Positions 54,125 to 63,956 of a DNA stretch of 64,000 nt are shown piece by piece (the stretch's first letter is position 1; each line of letters begins with the position of its first letter). The notes beneath the pieces were generated by a model, which worked only from the letters and a program-made list of their open reading frames with translations, was not told the origin of the DNA and made no database searches. The stretch is from Sepioteuthis lessoniana (Eukaryota; Mollusca; Cephalopoda; Myopsida; Loliginidae): the NCBI GenBank assembly GCA_963585895.1, contig CAUZXS010000142.1:80001-144000 (forward strand), read 5' to 3'. The position numbers were made by a program, and so were the translations under genes.

Positions 54125-55007
54125 TACGAGGTGCATACAATAGGTTTCCAGACTTTTTTCGTATGGGCACTTTTATTGATAGTCCCCTTCGAAGCAATCT
54201 TCCCCGGCTGCAATGCACTTGTTCTACCGTTCCAAAAACTTCTGGAAGGCCCCATCAAAATCCTCTTCTGTGAGCGTGTCAATGACCTTCCTCACAGCCT
54301 CTTTCATCTCCTCTTGTCTCATAACGACAGCCTCTGAGCTTAGAGAATAAGCAAAAGTCACAGGGAGCCAGGTCTAGACTATAGGGAGGCTGAGGAACTG
54401 TGTTGATGTCCATCTTGGTCAAATAGTTTGTGAAAAGGATGGAGTTGTGGACTGGTGTATTGTCCTAGTGGAAATGCCATTTACCCGATTTGAAGAGTGC
54501 TAGCCTAGCTTCTTCCGACGGAATATCTCCCCGAACTCCCTTAAAACCTCAACATAGTAACCCTAACCCTAACCCATTGGCCAATCAACTCTGGTGTTTT
54601 GACTTCCTTACTTCTCGCACACCTCTCATCATCCCTCACAGACTCCCTGCCTTCCTTGAATCTCTTATGCTACTCAAAAACTCATGCTCGATTCATGCAA
54701 GATGGTCGAAAAGCGGTCTAAAGCATTCCATACGTTTCTGTGGCATCATTTTTTCAAAGTTTAAAACAGAATTTTATTGCATATCGTTCTTCTAAAGTGT
54801 CCTCACGTCCAGATTGCATTTTAAAAATTTACCAGCTGTGACAATCAGGCTTTAGTAGGGTGTATTCCAATTGCTGTTCATTTGAACCTGAAATCATAAA
54901 AATTGATCTGTCATTTCATAAGATGTATAGCAATAACATAGTGAATTTTCAAGAATGTACGACAATTTTAAATGCCACTACGAAAAAACTTATCGTATGC
55001 ACCTCGT
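54125..55007 (-). mobile_element. mariner-1, internally deleted, ~880 bp
   Basis: Termini 'tacgaggtgcatacaatagg' and '...cttatcgtatgcacctcgt'. The C-terminal part is frameshifted and carries a ~30-bp deletion after 'ttttattgatag'. The junction run 'taaccctaaccctaaccca' (about 54559) and the HTH region (54590-54790) are present. Confidence 0.9.
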
Positions 55008-56045
55008 TGTTACCGTTCATTCATCATCGGGTGAAGACACACAATGTGTTTCCATTGATTCCACAAAGGATGAAGCTGCATAAGGAGTTGCACTTGTTCG
55101 TTGAAAACCAAGAACATAATTTGGGATATGAAAGAAACCCAAATTCCAAAATAATGCCGCGCAGAGAACGCAGAGAAAAGAAGAAGCTTATACTTTGAAT
55201 GAACTCAGCACTCCACGGTATGGCGAGCCTCGTTAAACGAATACCCAAAGAAAAGACTTGTCCACGAGGAAAGGAACAATAATTAATCCTGGTCTTATCA
55301 GAAATTAGATGTGTATCCTTCTACCAACGTGTTATGGAAACCCAATAACGAAAGAAAAAGGAGAAAAGAATAAACTCCACAGAATCCCAAGTAAGTAACA
55401 TACAATTTAAGTATATTCAATTTTATCCTGCTGCATTCATACTGAAATGATAAACTTGATATTTGGAGCTCGCGCTCTGCCATCAAATCCTATAGTCTGA
55501 AGGAAAGCGGGCCGTGTCTATTATTATCGAACTACAGTCTCCCCTTCCGCCATTAACAGATATTTTATGCCTGGCTCATCCAAGGATAAAGATATTTTAT
55601 GAGGAGCTTAGTCCAGGATACGGATATTTTAGTGGAGGCTCCTTCCGAGATACAGAAAGACTTTCTCGCTCCTGACTTTTAATTGAATTGTTTTTGTCTT
55701 TGTTTCTTTCTTTTATTAAATAAAAGAACATTGTTACTTATCTTGTTAACTCAAACACGGCAGTTCAGAGTCCTTATTTTCTTGTGGAAGAATTGTGTTT
55801 GTCGAAGACCTTGTATTTGAGGGGGAAAGCTACCCAGTTAGCTGTGTTGACTTTTAATAATTCACCTATAACTTGCATAGTGGCTTTAAAATGTGGTCCA
55901 CTTGGGAGTTGGTGATATCTGTGACACGAAATAGCGTTCGACAGACCGCAGCCAACGTCTGTGCACGGCGTTAACTGGTGGACTTGGCGGGAACGAACAG
56001 CACCCTGCAAGTCCGCTTGGCACATGGCGGCGTAATAATAAGTAT
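55008..56045. other. mixed unique-looking sequence
   Basis: No recognised gene. A small three-unit degenerate repeat with 'agatattttatg' occurs near 55558, 55592 and 55624. A GC-richer stretch (55850-56025) has an 83-codon minus-strand frame with Cys and His residues but no recognised domain. Confidence 0.42.
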
Positions 56046-56049
56046 AGTT

Positions 56050-56265
56050 TTTTGTTTACACTCAGTTAAATATCTAAACAGTTCTATTTCCAACAATTCA
56101 GTTTAGCATAAGTTCACAGTTTAAATGTCAAACAGTTCTATTTGACCCATAGATAGGACTCTATCAGGTGCTACCACTTCCAGAGTGGACCAGAGAGCGA
56201 TGGCATTGAAAGGGAACTCCGCATTCCCCAAATCCTGCATAACTGGAACCTCACCATCAGATTGT
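56050..56265 (-). repeat. Composite-1 array and partial head
   Basis: Array units then a head that stops at 'tcagattgt', exactly where the 123-bp tandem repeat begins. Confidence 0.75.
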
Positions 56266-56675
56266 CAAGTGGTAATGGTAGCTCCATATTGCTAATGTCT
56301 TACTGCGCTAATTATGCTATCTACAAGGTGCGAGAGAAATACCTCCTATATTTTAAACTATCACCTGTGTGGTGCAACTGAACTTAGGCAAGTGGTAATG
56401 GTAGCTCCATATTGCTAATGTCTTACTGCGCTAATTATGCTATCTACAAGGTACGGAAGAAATACCTCCTCTATTTTAAACTATCACCTGTGTGGTGCAA
56501 CTTAACTTATGCAAGTGGTAATGGTAGCTCCATATTGCTAATGTCTTACTGCGCTAATTATCATATCTACAAGGTGCGGGAGAAACACCTCCTATATTTT
56601 AAACTATCAGCTGTATGGTGCAACTGAACTTAGGCAAGTGGTAATGGTGGCTCCATCTAACAAATGTCTTACCAT
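56266..56675 (+). repeat. 123-bp tandem repeat, 3.3 units
   Basis: Units start 'caagtggtaatgg' at 56266, 56389, 56512 and 56635 with exactly 123-bp spacing. 123 is a multiple of three, and one frame is open through most of each unit (SCANYAIYKVR-KYLLYFKLS-VWCN). It stops at TGA in the first and third units but reads through TTA in the second. This gives a 71-codon open stretch at 56412-56624. No known domain. Confidence 0.95.
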
Positions 56676-56999
56676 TTTATTTTTTAGATAACAATCATGG
56701 GTTTGACGAGTGCACACCGTGATTTTGCTGATGAAACTTTTTATTTTTTTAAGATTGCTGAATCTGTAAATACAACACAAATATATTTTCGTGCTCATCA
56801 TGTTTTTATAGCGTATCCATTCATCAGATTAGGTATTTATTTGATGATCGTATTGGCGAGAAACTGACAGTCACCAAGTGCAGTTGACTCTGTGTCTACG
56901 CTAGTTAAACTTAGAGCTTGATATTCAATATCACTCATATTGAGCATTCTTGCTTTGCAAATACAGCAAATTATGTAATCGACGTAAATGGTTGTTTGG
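56676..56999. other. no recognisable feature
   Basis: AT-rich; nothing recognised. Confidence 0.45.
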
Positions 57000-57240
57000 T
57001 TTGTAAATTGAATTACCATGACCAGAAAATCCACCGAACACCTACGCACGACATATGGGAACACTGGACAGCTGTTTCGACCTTATTAGGTCTCATCAGC
57101 AGTGTATACCGTAATCTCCCCGACTGGAGATCGAACCAGCGACCACAGACTGCAGTGCCGAAACTCTACAACTGAGCCATCTGTTCATATCGCACGCAAG
57201 TGACGTCAAATCAACTAGTTATGGTAATTACGGAGCCAAA
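57000..57240 (-). mobile_element. SINE-Q, near full length
   Basis: tRNA-like head on the minus strand (GATGGCTCAGTTGTAGAG with B-box GGTTCGATCTCC), body 'gatgagacctaataaggtcg', end 'ctggtcatggtaattcaatt'. Confidence 0.86.
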
Positions 57241-57395
57241 TAACCTAAATGTGTCTTGCAAGTTACATCCGTACTTTTTACAGAGAACACAGTCACCCCC
57301 ACCCACGGGCCACGTCTCCTCAACAAGCTTAGAAATACGCATCCGCGTAATTATTATGACCTCAAGGGCAAAGGAATAGATGTACATACTTGTTA

Positions 57396-57577
57396 TTTTT
57401 TAAGTAGAGGAACTAATATTGTAAATTGAATTACCAAGATCAGAAAATCCGCCGAAGAGACCTAATAAGGTCGAAACAGCTGTCCAGTGTTCCCGTATGT
57501 CGTGCGTAGGTGTTCGGCCGATTTTCTGGTCATGGTAATTCAATTTACAATATTAATTCCTCTACTTAAAAAATAAA
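57396..57577. repeat. SINE-Q foldback (inverted 3' ends)
   Basis: Inverted arms of about 63 bp (57396-57458 and 57513-57577) both derive from the SINE-Q 3' end (...attttctggtcatggtaatt...). The loop holds the SINE-Q body 'gagacctaataaggtcg...cgtgcgtaggtg', with the tRNA head missing. Confidence 0.85.
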
Positions 57578-57589
57578 AATATGTACATG

Positions 57590-57655
57590 GTTGTTTGGTT
57601 GTTTGGGTTTTATGGCATATCAACCCTTGTAGGTTATTTAACGCCAAAGATTTCT
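57590..57655 (-). repeat. isolated HP tail
   Basis: 'ggttttatggcatatcaacc' through 'taacgccaaa'; no head or array. Confidence 0.75.
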
Positions 57656-57719
57656 AAACGAATATTCATGTACGTAATATTTTCTATGAGCAGGATTTCA
57701 TTTGTTTGCACAAGATTAA

Positions 57720-58105
57720 CCAGTTTTAATTCGTCATATTTTTTCGTACAAACCTGTCTCTCGCAAAAAGGACAGAACGTCACCTACTTTGACGTTTTCG
57801 AACAATTCGGTTAAACTAGTCACTTTGAAAAATCGCTTTCTGATGACAGCGAAATCTCTGCATTCTATAAGAATGTGTTTAACCGTGCAAGTTGTCTGAC
57901 AGGTCAAACCCTGTGGTTGTAGTTCCTGTTTCAGAATGAAAGAGTGAGTAAGTCTTGTATGACCAATTCGCAATCGGGATATAAAGACTGTTCTCTTCTT
58001 GGTTTTCTCGATGCTGGTCTCTACTCTCCCAAGGTTGGCTGAATTTGGAAGAGTTTATTGTGGATGTTATTGCTCCATCGTTGTTGCAATTTTGTGTAAT
58101 CGATG
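57720..58105 (-). mobile_element. RNase H-type LINE (Jockey/I-like) C-terminal remnant
   Basis: The minus frame 57734-57973 reads 'RIGHTRLTHSFIL...CQTTCTVKHILIEC...LFENV', the Cys/His-containing C-terminal end of LINE ORF2 proteins that follow an RNase H domain. Upstream pieces 'HNKLFQIQPTLGRVE' and 'KTKKRTVFISRL' continue it after a frameshift. A third LINE lineage in the window besides RTE and RLE. Confidence 0.75.
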
Positions 58106-58197
58106 CAAAATAGTATTTATCAAAATATCTGTGACAAAGCATGATAATTTTTATTGTTATACTCACAACATTTCGGCTGATATGCTCTTCGGCCTTC

Positions 58198-58290
58198 TGG
58201 ACACATAGCGCAGTAGATAAGGTGTTGGGTTGGAAAGAGGTTTTGAGTGAAATCATCGGGAGATTGCAGGTTCAATGTAAACAATAGGTA
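58198..58290 (+). mobile_element. tRNA-like SINE head, degenerate
   Basis: 'cacatagcgcagtagataag' resembles an A box and 'gcaggttcaatgt' a B box, about 55 bp apart. The rest of the element is not recognised. Confidence 0.45.
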
Positions 58291-58359
58291 AGAATAACAA
58301 GTAAGCTTAACACTTTGACCCGGCCATTGTTAATAGAATTGAAACTGTCCGATGTTTCT

Positions 58360-58785
58360 GATTGGTTTGGTTTGGTTTTATGGCATATCAACCTTTGTAG
58401 GTTATTTAACGCCAAATTCAGTTTAGCATAAGTACACAGTTTAATGGTCAAAAACATTTCCATTTCTAACTATTCAAGCAGTTGTATGTAACAATTCAGT
58501 TAAGTGTAAATACAGTTTAAATTCATTTTAGCATAAGTATGCTGTTAGTTCTATTTAACCCATAGATAGGACCCTTATCAGGTGCTACCATTCCGGGCCA
58601 GAGTGGACCTGGAAGCAATGGCAATGAAGGGGTACTCCGCATTCCCCAAAGCTCCAGCACTGCTGGAATCTCACCATCAGATTGTTTAGTGTCATATACA
58701 GGACACTCGTTAGGGGGGGTCTTACCCCTCTGCAGAGGTGCAGTCAGTGTATTCTACAGCCCCAGCCGACTGGGCAACCGATGTT
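58360..58785 (-). repeat. Composite-1
   Basis: HP tail (58366-58420), array, and a complete, well-preserved head (58545-58782) that ends 'cagccccagccgactgggca'. Confidence 0.9.
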
Positions 58786-59025
58786 CTGAGTAGGTTCCCG
58801 AGGACGACACGAAACACCCGTAGAAGCCTGAAGGACATATTGGCCGATACATTGTGAGTATAATGAAGATGAAGTCAATAGTCCGAATATTCTAAATGAA
58901 AAAAAAATGTTACTTTGGATAATTTATTTAATAGATGCATTTCATTTGCACTTTAAAAATAAGTTCTGATGGCTGTATTTTTACCGGTGTTAAGTGCAAT
59001 TGCACTCCACCAAATTGATTTTGGG
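58786..59025. other. no recognisable feature
   Basis: Short unique-looking gap. Confidence 0.4.
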
Positions 59026-59027
59026 GG

Positions 59028-59262
59028 GTGTCTTCATGGTGTAATGGTTAAAGCGATGCATTGCGGAATCGTAGCAAGCGAGTTCGTATTCCAGTCGCGC
59101 TATTACGTTCACTTTCGGGCAAATAGCCTTGGGAAAGGTATGAACCCCCTTATCCTCCCAGTTATGGGTTAAATAGTACCACTACTGTTCTTCTAGAAGG
59201 ATGGCTTTGGCATTAAATAACCTAGAAAGGTTGATATGCCATTAAATAAAGAAACCAAACCA
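59028..59262 (+). mobile_element. SINE-A, full length, best copy
   Basis: Head 'atggtgtaatggttaaagcg' with B-box-like GTTCGTATTCC, body 'cttgggaaaggtatgaaccc', 'gggttaaatagtaccact', and a complete HP tail ending in 'aaagaaaccaaaccaaacca'. The (AACC)n-like 3' end is the normal terminus. Good reference copy. Confidence 0.92.
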
Positions 59263-59456
59263 AACCAAATTGATTTTATCATCAGTAGAAATAACCAATC
59301 AGCCGTCATTTTTCTCAGAATGCTGGTAAAGCGAGATAATTTACAAAAACAAGAAAACAAAGTATATAATTTTTTTTCATTCTTTTAAAAAGTACAAAAC
59401 AGTCAAAAGAAATCTGATCGTACCCATCAAATCTCATTCATTTTTAGCAGTATTTA

Positions 59457-60015
59457 CAATGAAGAACACTGACGTAGACTACACAGATGATCTAGGGCTT
59501 CTTGTAAGTACATTTATTCAAGCCGAATCCCAATTGTATAGCCTGGAGCATGCAGCAGGATACATTTTTATCCTCGTGAACTCAGATAAAACACTGTTCA
59601 TGTGTTTTTATTAAGATAGAGCCACTCATTAAAAGCAAGCCTCTGAAATTAGGAGACTAGTTAACATACCTCAGAAGCAATATCTCATCTACTGAAAGCA
59701 ATATCAGCGTTAAGCATAGACTGCTATTGACTGGTTAAGGACCATATGCAAATCTGATCTTTCTGATAGAATCAAACGGGAATTTTTCCAAGCTTTTCTC
59801 TTTTCGTTACCTCTGTATGGCTGCACGACTAGAAGAAAAAGCAAAAGATGGGAACTACATGAAGATGCTGCCTGGTGCTCTTAACAAATCCTGGAAGCAG
59901 CACACTACCAAGCGGCATCTGTATTGCCACTTACCTCCCATCTCATGAACCAACCCGAGCAAGACATGCTAGGTACATCTGGTAAAGTAAGAACAAACTT
60001 ATCAGTAACTCCAAC
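59457..60015 (+). mobile_element. RTE-type LINE reverse transcriptase remnant
   Basis: The frame from about 59459 reads 'VDYTDDLGLL' (59471-59500), the polymerase active-site box (normally Y-A-D-D), then 'QAESQLYSLEHAAGY' and 'VNSDKTLFMCF', then stops. Later pieces 'AIDWLRTICKSDLSDRIKREF' and 'GNYMKMLPGALNKSWKQ'-like continue the ORF. The most 5' RTE fragment in the window and the only one with catalytic residues. Inactivated by stops and deletions. Confidence 0.85.
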
Positions 60016-60186
60016 TAACGAACATACCAAATTTCTCAAACTAGTAACTTAGAGAATAACAATCAAGGAAAAATAATCACTTCCTATGTGTGTTTGCGTC
60101 ATTGAAGTATCATTAGAATTTGTTGCAATAAGAAAAAATGGTCCACTTTTTTCACTTTTTTTTTTGTCCAATACAATTTATAAGTT

Positions 60187-60425
60187 TTGGTTTGGTTTCT
60201 GTTTAATGGGATATAAAACTTCCTGGGTAATTTAATGCCAAAGCCATTCTTGTAGAAAAACAGAAGCGATACTATTTAATTTATAGCTAGGTGAATACTG
60301 GGGTTCATGCCTTTCCCAAGGGTATTTGATCCGAAAATTAACGTAATAGCGTAACTGGATTTAAAACTAGATTACTATGATGTCACAGTTTCGCACGTTA
60401 GGCATAAGGCTAAAGGGAGTTCTTT
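60187..60425 (-). mobile_element. SINE-A, old copy
   Basis: HP tail at left (tttaatgggatataaaacttcc), body 'ggggttcatgcctttcccaa', decayed head at right. About 20% diverged by eye. Confidence 0.8.
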
Positions 60426-60492
60426 TTTAGAAAATGAAAGCAATAAAGTTAAAGTGTATGTTGTATAGTCCAACTTTGCAACAAAGGAGTAA

Positions 60493-60715
60493 TGGCCTGA
60501 CAGTGGGGCTTAGAATATGCAGACTGCTTCCTCTGCAGAAGGCTAAGACCTCCTCTAAAAAAGAGGTGCCCTTGGTACGACACTGAAATGCGTCTGATGA
60601 CGAGGCTCTAGTTTCGCACCTCTGGGGAGTGGAGATTACCTTTTCATTGCCATTACTCTAAGGTCCACTCTGACCCATATTGGTAGCACCTGTTCATGTT
60701 CCATCTATAGACAAA
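60493..60715 (+). repeat. Composite-1/2 head
   Basis: 'ggggcttagaatatgcagac' through 'ctaaggtccactctgaccc...ccatctatagac'. No tail. Confidence 0.72.
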
Positions 60716-60757
60716 AAAGAATGTTCACTGGTTCAATTCGTGATCGTTACTGATTGT

Positions 60758-61109
60758 AAGTAAGTTGGTGACCGTAGTTGAGGGCGACCCGAAGGCTCTC
60801 CTTTCAAAAGCTACTACACAGAGGTGTTGGAGAGGGCGCTACTACATTTCCTGGATTAAACTGGGCCATTGGATTAGAATGTTCGCCAATGGTCCAGGAG
60901 ACCGGGGTTCAATCCTAAGTCGAGTCATACCAAAGACTCAAAAAATGGTACTTGATGCCGCCTTGCTTGACACTCAGGATTATAAAGTCAGTAACAAGGG
61001 TAAAGTGGTGCAATCAAGGGAAGGAGTAGCGCCTTCCCTTACACCTCGGTGTAGTCGCTATTGAAAAGGAAGCCTTTGGGTCACCCTCAACTAAGCTCGC
61101 CAACTTTAC
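60758..61109 (+). mobile_element. SINE-P foldback with 11-bp TSD
   Basis: 60758-60857 is the reverse complement of the SINE-P 3' ~100 bp; 60862-61109 is a full forward SINE-P (head 'gggccattggattagaatg', B-box GGTTCAATCC). A perfect 11-bp direct repeat TTACTGATTGT (60747-60757 and 61110-61120) flanks the whole, so the inverted piece and the full copy inserted together. Confidence 0.9.
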
Positions 61110-61204
61110 TTACTGATTGTTGCTAAAAGCTAAAATGGTACAATACTAGCTTGATGGAGCTACCATTATCACTTTCTCCAGTGACAGTTTAAAATATAGG
61201 TGGT

Positions 61205-61292
61205 ATTTTTGCCGCATCCTATATATATATATATATATAATTCTCTCTCTCTATGAAAATATAATTCTCTCTCTCTCTATATATATATATAG
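61205..61292. repeat. (TA)n/(CT)n microsatellite, duplicated block
   Basis: 'ttctctctctct' and TA runs occur twice with 'gaaaatataa' between. Confidence 0.9.
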
Positions 61293-61560
61293 TCATCAAC
61301 AAACAGACGTTTCGTTTTATCACAACTCATCAGTGTGACTAAACACGCGAGATGCTGGGATCGAAACCTGGCTGACTTTACTCCAGCAACAAACTCAGCG
61401 TAAGCGAAGGGATTTTAACGTATATGTATCACTTTTGTTTCATTTACATATATACGCTTAATGGCTACTGAGAGCTCAATTCATTTGATGAGCTATGCAT
61501 TACGTGAGTTGCAACTGGTAATTCCTTCGCATGATTGCTCAACCCTCTGTGGGGGCGTAT
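61288..61560 (-). mobile_element. SINE-R, most complete copy
   Basis: Minus strand: starts at the TA run near 61560, passes 'gcgaaggaattaccagttgc', 'ccattaagcgtatatatgta', a B-box-like GGTTTCGATCCC and ends 'cacactgatgagttgtgata'. The two halves seen separately at 34.7 and 35.1 kb are joined here. Confidence 0.65.
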
Positions 61561-61890
61561 ATATATATATATATATGTTTGTTGTAGGTCCAGAGAAAGA
61601 ATAAAAATATATTTCAAAATAAGTAGGTCCAAGAAAAGATTTGTATTTTTTTGAATTTATTTATTTTGTTCTCACAAACGTGTTATATATGTGTATGTTT
61701 CCAGCTTGTTGCTTTCGTCAGAGAACATATGAAGCACAAGGCCTTATTATTGGGGTACTCAATGAGACTTGAACTCATTCTTGTTAGCAGTTTTCTGTAA
61801 CCCAGGGTTTCATATTTTACTTATTCATCAGACAGTCTATGCCTTATGAATGCGTAAAGCATGAAACGTAAGGTCGCAGACACTACCATG
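61561..61890. other. unassigned, possibly another SINE/LINE tail
   Basis: Contains 'gctttcgtcagagaacatatgaagc' and 'attcatcagacag', patterns often seen in SINE/LINE 3' regions. No second copy in the window confirms a family. Confidence 0.3.
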
Positions 61891-61892
61891 TA

Positions 61893-61933
<41 letters not shown>

Positions 61934-62023
61934 TCATTGATATTGAGCACTATTCAGTAATACCGCAAATTTGGTCCACCATTGACTCACCAAGTGAGAC
62001 AGTGATAAGCATGAATCATTACA

Positions 62024-62062
<39 letters not shown>

Positions 62063-62145
62063 AGAGTGTGAAACTAAAAATAGAATTGGTTTGCTGCTGC
62101 GAACAAAAAGAAACCTGTATAAATATTTAGGGTTCCATCTGTGGG

Positions 62146-62190
<45 letters not shown>
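61890..62190. repeat. (TA)n and (TG)n microsatellites, several blocks
   Basis: TA runs at about 61893-61934, 62024-62041 (followed by TG to 62062) and 62149-62189. Confidence 0.93.
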
Positions 62191-62191
<1 letters not shown>

Positions 62192-62214
62192 GTTTTATGC
62201 ATTATGTAAGCACG

Positions 62215-62345
62215 CAAAAAGAACCCCTCGGGAAACCAACACAAAAATGTAAAAGTGAACCTGATTCCCTAACCTCTAGGCATAACATAACTCTAGATGG
62301 ATTGATAAACCGTTAAAGCCAGTCAATCAATTAGTCTTGAAAACA
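62215..62345 (+). repeat. Composite-2 tail unit
   Basis: 'gattccctaacctctaggca' followed by a diverged HP tail and (AATC)-like end. Confidence 0.75.
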
Positions 62346-62456
62346 GTTGTTGCAACCAAAGATATTGCTTTTCATAAAGTCATAAACACGGTCAATCGAG
62401 GAGTGTTAGTGTATATATAAAAGTAAACTAGTATTGCAAATAATATTATATATATA

Positions 62457-62484
62457 TAGGGTGCAGAGGGGTTGGTAAATATGT

Positions 62485-62534
<50 letters not shown>
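62457..62534. repeat. SINE-B 3' end fragment and (TA)n
   Basis: 'gcagaggggttggtaaatat' (SINE-B 3' end, plus strand) followed by a TA run, which abuts the minus-strand SINE-B. The two 3' ends face each other across the TA run. Confidence 0.75.
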
Positions 62535-62538
<4 letters not shown>

Positions 62539-62817
62539 TTACCAACCCCTCAGCTCGGGTGGGTTATGACACAAGGTGATTTTTAAGCGGAGTTTAACAG
62601 GTTTGAATTTAGAGTTTTCCTTCTCCTATACTAGTTGCCCCACCAAGGCTGAAGAACCCAGTCTAACCTACTATTTACCCATATCTGGTGGGAGAATAAT
62701 TGGATTCATACCTTTCCCAAGGGTATTAGTGCAATGTGAAATGCAATCAGCCTGGTCCAGGATTTGAACTCGTGTCACCGTGTCCATTTCGTACGACGAT
62801 AACCATTACACCACCGA
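62533..62817 (-). mobile_element. SINE-B, full length
   Basis: 3' end at left (tttaccaacccctcagctcg), body, and head at right (GGTGTAATGGTTATCG with B-box GAGTTCAAATCC). Inserted in or next to TA repeats, so no target duplication can be told apart. Confidence 0.9.
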
Positions 62818-62818
62818 C

Positions 62819-62852
<34 letters not shown>
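62818..62852. repeat. (CATA)n(TA)n microsatellite
   Basis: Short run between SINE-B and SINE-P. Confidence 0.9.
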
Positions 62853-62861
62853 GTAAAAAAA

Positions 62862-63115
62862 CCCAGCTCATTGATCTAGTGGGCAGAGTGTTCGCCAATG
62901 GTCCGGTAGACCTGGGTTCAATCCCAGGTCGCGTCATACCAAAGACTTTAAAAATGGTACTTGATACCTCCTTGCATAACACTCAGCAATATAAGGTACG
63001 TATCACAGGTAAAGTGGAGCAATCCAAGGAAAGGAGTGGTGCCCTCCCCTAAAGCTCGGTGTAGTAGCTATAGAAAAAGGACCCTGCTGGTCGCTCTCGA
63101 CTACGGTCGCCAACT
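62862..63115 (+). mobile_element. SINE-P, full length
   Basis: Head 'ctagtgggcagagtgttcgcc' with B-box GGTTCAATCCC, body 'aaaaatggtacttgatacc', end 'tacggtcgccaacta'. TA repeats on both sides. Confidence 0.9.
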
Positions 63116-63119
63116 ATAA

Positions 63120-63924
63120 ATATATATATATATATAATGGCTCATAGATAAAGCATTAAAATGTTAAGCTAATCTTTGGTGGTTATTTCGAATTAAACAC
63201 CAGAGCTTCCAGTTTGTGTTGAAGAACACTGAAGAAGTATCATTTACACATGTAATGGCGCATGCGTAAGAGATGTTTTTATTTGCTCATATTTATTGGT
63301 GCTTTTGGCATTCTTGCTTGGGCTGTGAATGTAAACGATGTTTTATTCAGTGAAAACGAGAATTCCATGGAGAATAATTGAAAATACGCAGAATCTTTCC
63401 TTGATATGAGTGGCGAAGTTGGCGAGTGGTATGGAATGTCTTATTGTGAGACTATAGTCGACTGTATCTCATCACTTTGACTATTATATTTACTTCAACA
63501 TTCTGGGTGTTTCTGAAATATTGATATTTCCTAATCTAATAACTTAACCAATTCTTATTTAAATAATCTCAAACTTTGACAGAATGTGTAGAAACAATTC
63601 GAAATTCTGTACCATCGTCATGATATGGCTAAGTGTGAAACGTACATCGAATGTTCATAACATATGTACATCGAACATAGGAATCTCGAAACACGAAAAA
63701 CACTTACGACTTCTTAGTTCAGGTACGGAACTTTTTATTACCTTTGAGTTTAAAGGTTTTCCGACATAAGGAGAGAGGCACAATCTTTCTATGCTGGCTT
63801 TTCCATCTGCACCCCTCAACACGTTTGACACCCGCCAAAAGGCCACAGCGAGCTAGCGAAAGTCACCCTTCTTCTTCGGACCGCAAGACTCAACTCAACT
63901 GACTTTTTTCAAAATCCCCAAAAT
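63120..63924. other. low-repeat stretch, no gene proven
   Basis: Fewer repeats than elsewhere. Contains an NRF1-like 'ggcgcatgcgta' at about 63257. From 63780 CpG content rises. On the minus strand a 'aag|gtaata' donor-like site lies near 63740, but no convincing coding exon is visible. Confidence 0.4.
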
Positions 63925-63929
63925 CATCC

Positions 63930-63956
63930 GCGCGCGCTTCCGGTGCATGACGTCAT
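63930..63956. promoter_or_regulatory. candidate CpG promoter core: ETS and CRE motifs
   Basis: Within 27 bp: a CG run (cgcgcgcg), GCTTCCGGT (63936-63944, the reverse complement of the ETS consensus ACCGGAAGC) and a full palindromic CRE, TGACGTCA (63948-63955). The base composition differs sharply from the AT-rich window. Such pairings mark many CpG promoters. The transcript, if any, could run either way; the plus direction leaves the window at once. Confidence 0.35.

Noticed and set aside
63655-63846. Minus-strand first exon below the candidate promoter
   Set aside because: The frame begins with GTG, is preceded by a stop three codons upstream, and the ATGs nearer the promoter lead to very short frames; only an untranslated exon remains possible.
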